8,516 nt of DNA from an uncultured Bordetella sp. (GTDB lineage Bacteria > Pseudomonadota > Gammaproteobacteria > Burkholderiales > Burkholderiaceae_B). The position numbers were made by a program, and so were the translations under genes. Below, in pieces: positions 7,298 through 8,516 of the stretch. The first letter of the stretch is position 1, and every line of letters starts with the position of its first letter. The notes under the pieces are model-generated. The model was not told the DNA's origin. It saw only the letters and a list, made by a program, of their open reading frames with translations, and did no database searches. Where the stretch lies: positions 1 to 8,516 of the forward strand of contig CALGFL010000474.1 of NCBI GenBank assembly GCA_937881145.1, written 5' to 3'.

Positions 7298-8353
7298 TCA
7301 GGCCCGCACCACCACGGGCTCGGGTTCCAGCGCCACGTCGTAGCGCGCCATCACGTCCCGCTGTATGGCCGACGCCAGCGCCATGACATCGTCGGCCTTC
7401 GCGCCGCCCCGGTTCACCAGCACCAGGGCCTGGCGGTCGTGAACGCCGGCAGGCCCCAGCGACCTGCCCTTCCACCCGCATTGATCGATCAGCCAGCCCG
7501 CCGCCAGCTTGTAGCGGCCATCGGGCTGCGCATACGACACCAGATCCGGAAAGCGCGCCAGCAGTTCATCGCGCACCCGGGCATCGACCAGCGGATTCTT
7601 GAAGAAACTGCCGGCATTGCCGATTACGGCCGGGTCGGGCAGCTTGGCACGGCGGATGCGGCAGACCGCATCGAACACGGCGCGGGCAGTGGGCGGGCCA
7701 CCGACCGACAGCGCGGCATCGCGCTGCAGATCGGGATAGCCCAGCACGGGCCGCCAGGGGCGCGGCAAGGCCAGGCGCACGGAAACGATCAGCCATTGGC
7801 CCGCACGCGCGTGCTTGAACACGCTGTCGCGATAGGCGAACCGGCAATCGGCCGCGGTCATGCGCACCATGCGGCGCTCGGCGATATTCCAGGCCTGCAG
7901 GCTGTCGAACCGATCGGCCAGCTCCACGCCGTAGGCGCCGATGTTCTGCACCGGCGCCGCCCCCACGGTGCCGGGGATCAGTGCGAGGTTTTCCAGGCCG
8001 TCCCAGCCCTGGGCGATGCACGCCGACACCACCTCGTGCCAGGTCTCGCCCGCCGCGGCTTCGACGATCCAGGCATCGGCGCGTTCTTCGACCAGGCGCA
8101 AGCCGCGCAAGGCCACGCGCGCCACCAGGCCCGGCACCTGCGGGGGCAGCACCATATTGCTGCCCCCGCCCAGGATCAGCAGACAAGCATGGCGCCGGGC
8201 CAGGTCCGACAGGGAATCGAGCTGCCCGGCATGCTCGAGCGCGATGCATGCCGCGGCCCGGGAAGCCAGGCCCAGCGTATTGCACGCGGTGAGGCTGCAG
8301 ACCTGAGGCACAAGTTCAGCGGCTTGAGGCCCTGCAGCAGGCATGTTTGACAT
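7298..8353 (-). CDS. murB: UDP-N-acetylenolpyruvoylglucosamine reductase
   Basis: MurB is the FAD enzyme that reduces UDP-GlcNAc-enolpyruvate to UDP-MurNAc, the second committed step of peptidoglycan synthesis. From the chosen start (MSNMPAAG) it has 351 residues. It shows the FAD-binding LGGGSNMV (61-68), the [17 protein letters not shown] block (126-142), YRDSVFK (174-180) of the type I family, [10 protein letters not shown] (245-254) with the catalytic Ser249, and a C-terminal EPEP with the acid near Glu343/345. The reading frame is open further upstream to a GTG at 8437 and an ATG at 8392. ATG codons at 8356, 8353 and 8344 fit family length better, because the longer forms run through a strong opposite-strand tRNA promoter and an inverted repeat. 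None of the starts has a good ribosome binding site, so the exact N-terminus is uncertain by up to 28 residues. Confidence 0.94.
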   Translation of the reverse strand: MSNMPAAGPQAAELVPQVCSLTACNTLGLASRAAACIALEHAGQLDSLSDLARRHACLLILGGGSNMVLPPQVPGLVARVALRGLRLVEERADAWIVEAAAGETWHEVVSACIAQGWDGLENLALIPGTVGAAPVQNIGAYGVELADRFDSLQAWNIAERRMVRMTAADCRFAYRDSVFKHARAGQWLIVSVRLALPRPWRPVLGYPDLQRDAALSVGGPPTARAVFDAVCRIRRAKLPDPAVIGNAGSFFKNPLVDARVRDELLARFPDLVSYAQPDGRYKLAAGWLIDQCGWKGRSLGPAGVHDRQALVLVNRGGAKADDVMALASAIQRDVMARYDVALEPEPVVVRA

Positions 8354-8376
8354 CATGAGCGAATCATTGCTATAGT
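8347..8376 (+). promoter_or_regulatory. Strong sigma-70 promoter for tRNA-Gly
   Basis: TTGACA (8347-8352) is a perfect -35 hexamer and TATAGT (8371-8376) matches the -10 at five of six bases, with an 18-base spacer. It points toward the tRNA-Gly gene; transcription would begin near 8383, giving a precursor leader of about 80 bases. The stretch after the -10 (CTTTGTC) lacks the GC-rich discriminator typical of stringently controlled stable-RNA promoters. The elements overlap the murB start region on the opposite strand. Confidence 0.75.
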
Positions 8377-8395
8377 CTTTGTCTTCGCTCATGAT
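8352..8395. repeat. Perfect 12-bp inverted repeat around the tRNA-Gly promoter -10
   Basis: ATCATGAGCGAA (8352-8363) is the exact reverse complement of TTCGCTCATGAT (8384-8395). The 20-base spacer contains the -10 TATAGT of the plus-strand promoter. The left arm begins at the last base of the -35 and the right arm begins at about +1. On the minus strand the arms contain murB candidate ATGs: 8392 in one arm, and 8356 with part of 8353 in the other. It could be an operator for a dimeric regulator or, in a murB transcript starting upstream, a hairpin that hides the start codon. Confidence 0.8.
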
Positions 8396-8440
8396 ACGCG
8401 ATGCGTGGGGCGAAGCAGAGGTACGGTAAAGAAGCACCAG

Positions 8441-8468
8441 CAGTAATAGGCGGGCAGTAATACGCGGG
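8441..8468 (+). repeat. 14-bp tandem direct repeat abutting the tRNA-Gly 5' end
   Basis: CAGTAATAGGCGGG (8441-8454) is followed immediately by CAGTAATACGCGGG (8455-8468), 13 of 14 bases identical. The last five bases of the second copy, GCGGG, are the first five bases of the mature tRNA (8464-8468). The arrangement suggests a short slippage duplication of the tRNA 5' boundary, leaving a decoy copy of the acceptor-stem 5' strand just upstream. Confidence 0.85.
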
Positions 8469-8516
8469 AATAGCTCAGTTGGTAGAGCGCAACCTTGCCA
8501 AGGTTGAGGTCGCGAG
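8464..8516 (+). tRNA. tRNA-Gly (anticodon GCC), 3' end beyond the window
   Basis: The first 53 bases of a glycine tRNA are present. Bases 8464-8470 (GCGGGAA) form the 5' acceptor strand, followed by the TAGCTC...GAGC D-arm with the AGTTGGTAGA loop. The anticodon stem is CAACC/GGTTG (8490-8494 and 8502-8506) with loop TTGCCAA and anticodon GCC at 8497-8499, reading GGC/GGT codons. The variable loop follows, and the T-arm starts at the edge. The sequence is nearly that of E. coli tRNA-Gly(GCC). The T-arm, 3' acceptor strand and CCA lie outside the window, so an encoded CCA or an attached integration site cannot be judged. Confidence 0.96.

Noticed and set aside
7025..8350. Long plus-strand open frame of 441 codons opposite murB and dapB.
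   Set aside because: It overlaps two genes with clear catalytic motifs and has low-complexity composition typical of shadow frames in GC-rich DNA. The same applies to frames 530-1744, 1651-2787 and 3804-4778.
1..8516. A novel defence, mobile or biosynthetic system.
   Set aside because: Every substantial stretch is accounted for by recognised core genes, and the gaps are 137 bp or shorter; only the small regulatory structures listed stand out.

Overview
The window is GC-rich chromosomal DNA packed with housekeeping genes. Protein signatures, gene order (grpE-hemH-hrcA divergent from nadK-recN, then fur, bamE-dapB, murB, tRNA-Gly) and codon use point to a beta-proteobacterium, most likely Alcaligenaceae (Bordetella/Achromobacter type). 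This assignment rests on recognition, not on a database search. I see no phage, insertion sequence, CRISPR array, toxin-antitoxin pair or other accessory system.

Left part (59-2685, minus strand): hrcA, hemH and grpE form a protein-quality-control cluster with a ferrochelatase gene in the middle. A near-consensus heat-shock (sigma-32) promoter sits exactly over the hemH stop codon and should drive grpE independently of hrcA-hemH. Bases 1-58, downstream of grpE, hold no start codon on the minus strand. An AAGGAG-like motif lies right after the grpE stop, and the next gene is probably off the window.

Middle (2686-5372, plus strand): a 120-bp divergent region carries a TATAAT box for nadK. nadK and recN are separated by 8 bp and are likely cotranscribed, with no SOS box visible in front of recN. 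recN converges on fur (5404-5823, minus), leaving 31 bp between their stop codons.

Right part: fur and bamE diverge from a 137-bp region whose AT-rich core TTATGATAA could serve as a -10 on both strands and as a weak Fur box. bamE and dapB form a short plus-strand operon. dapB converges on murB with only 5 bp between stop codons. The window ends inside a tRNA-Gly(GCC) gene.

The most notable non-coding structure is the murB/tRNA-Gly junction (8342-8468). It contains a consensus TTGACA-N18-TATAGT promoter firing toward the tRNA, a perfect 12-bp inverted repeat bracketing its -10 box and covering candidate murB start codons, and a 14-bp tandem repeat whose second copy runs into the first five bases of the tRNA. 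The genes themselves are ordinary core genes for heme, NADP, lysine/peptidoglycan and envelope biogenesis, DNA repair, iron control and chaperone function.
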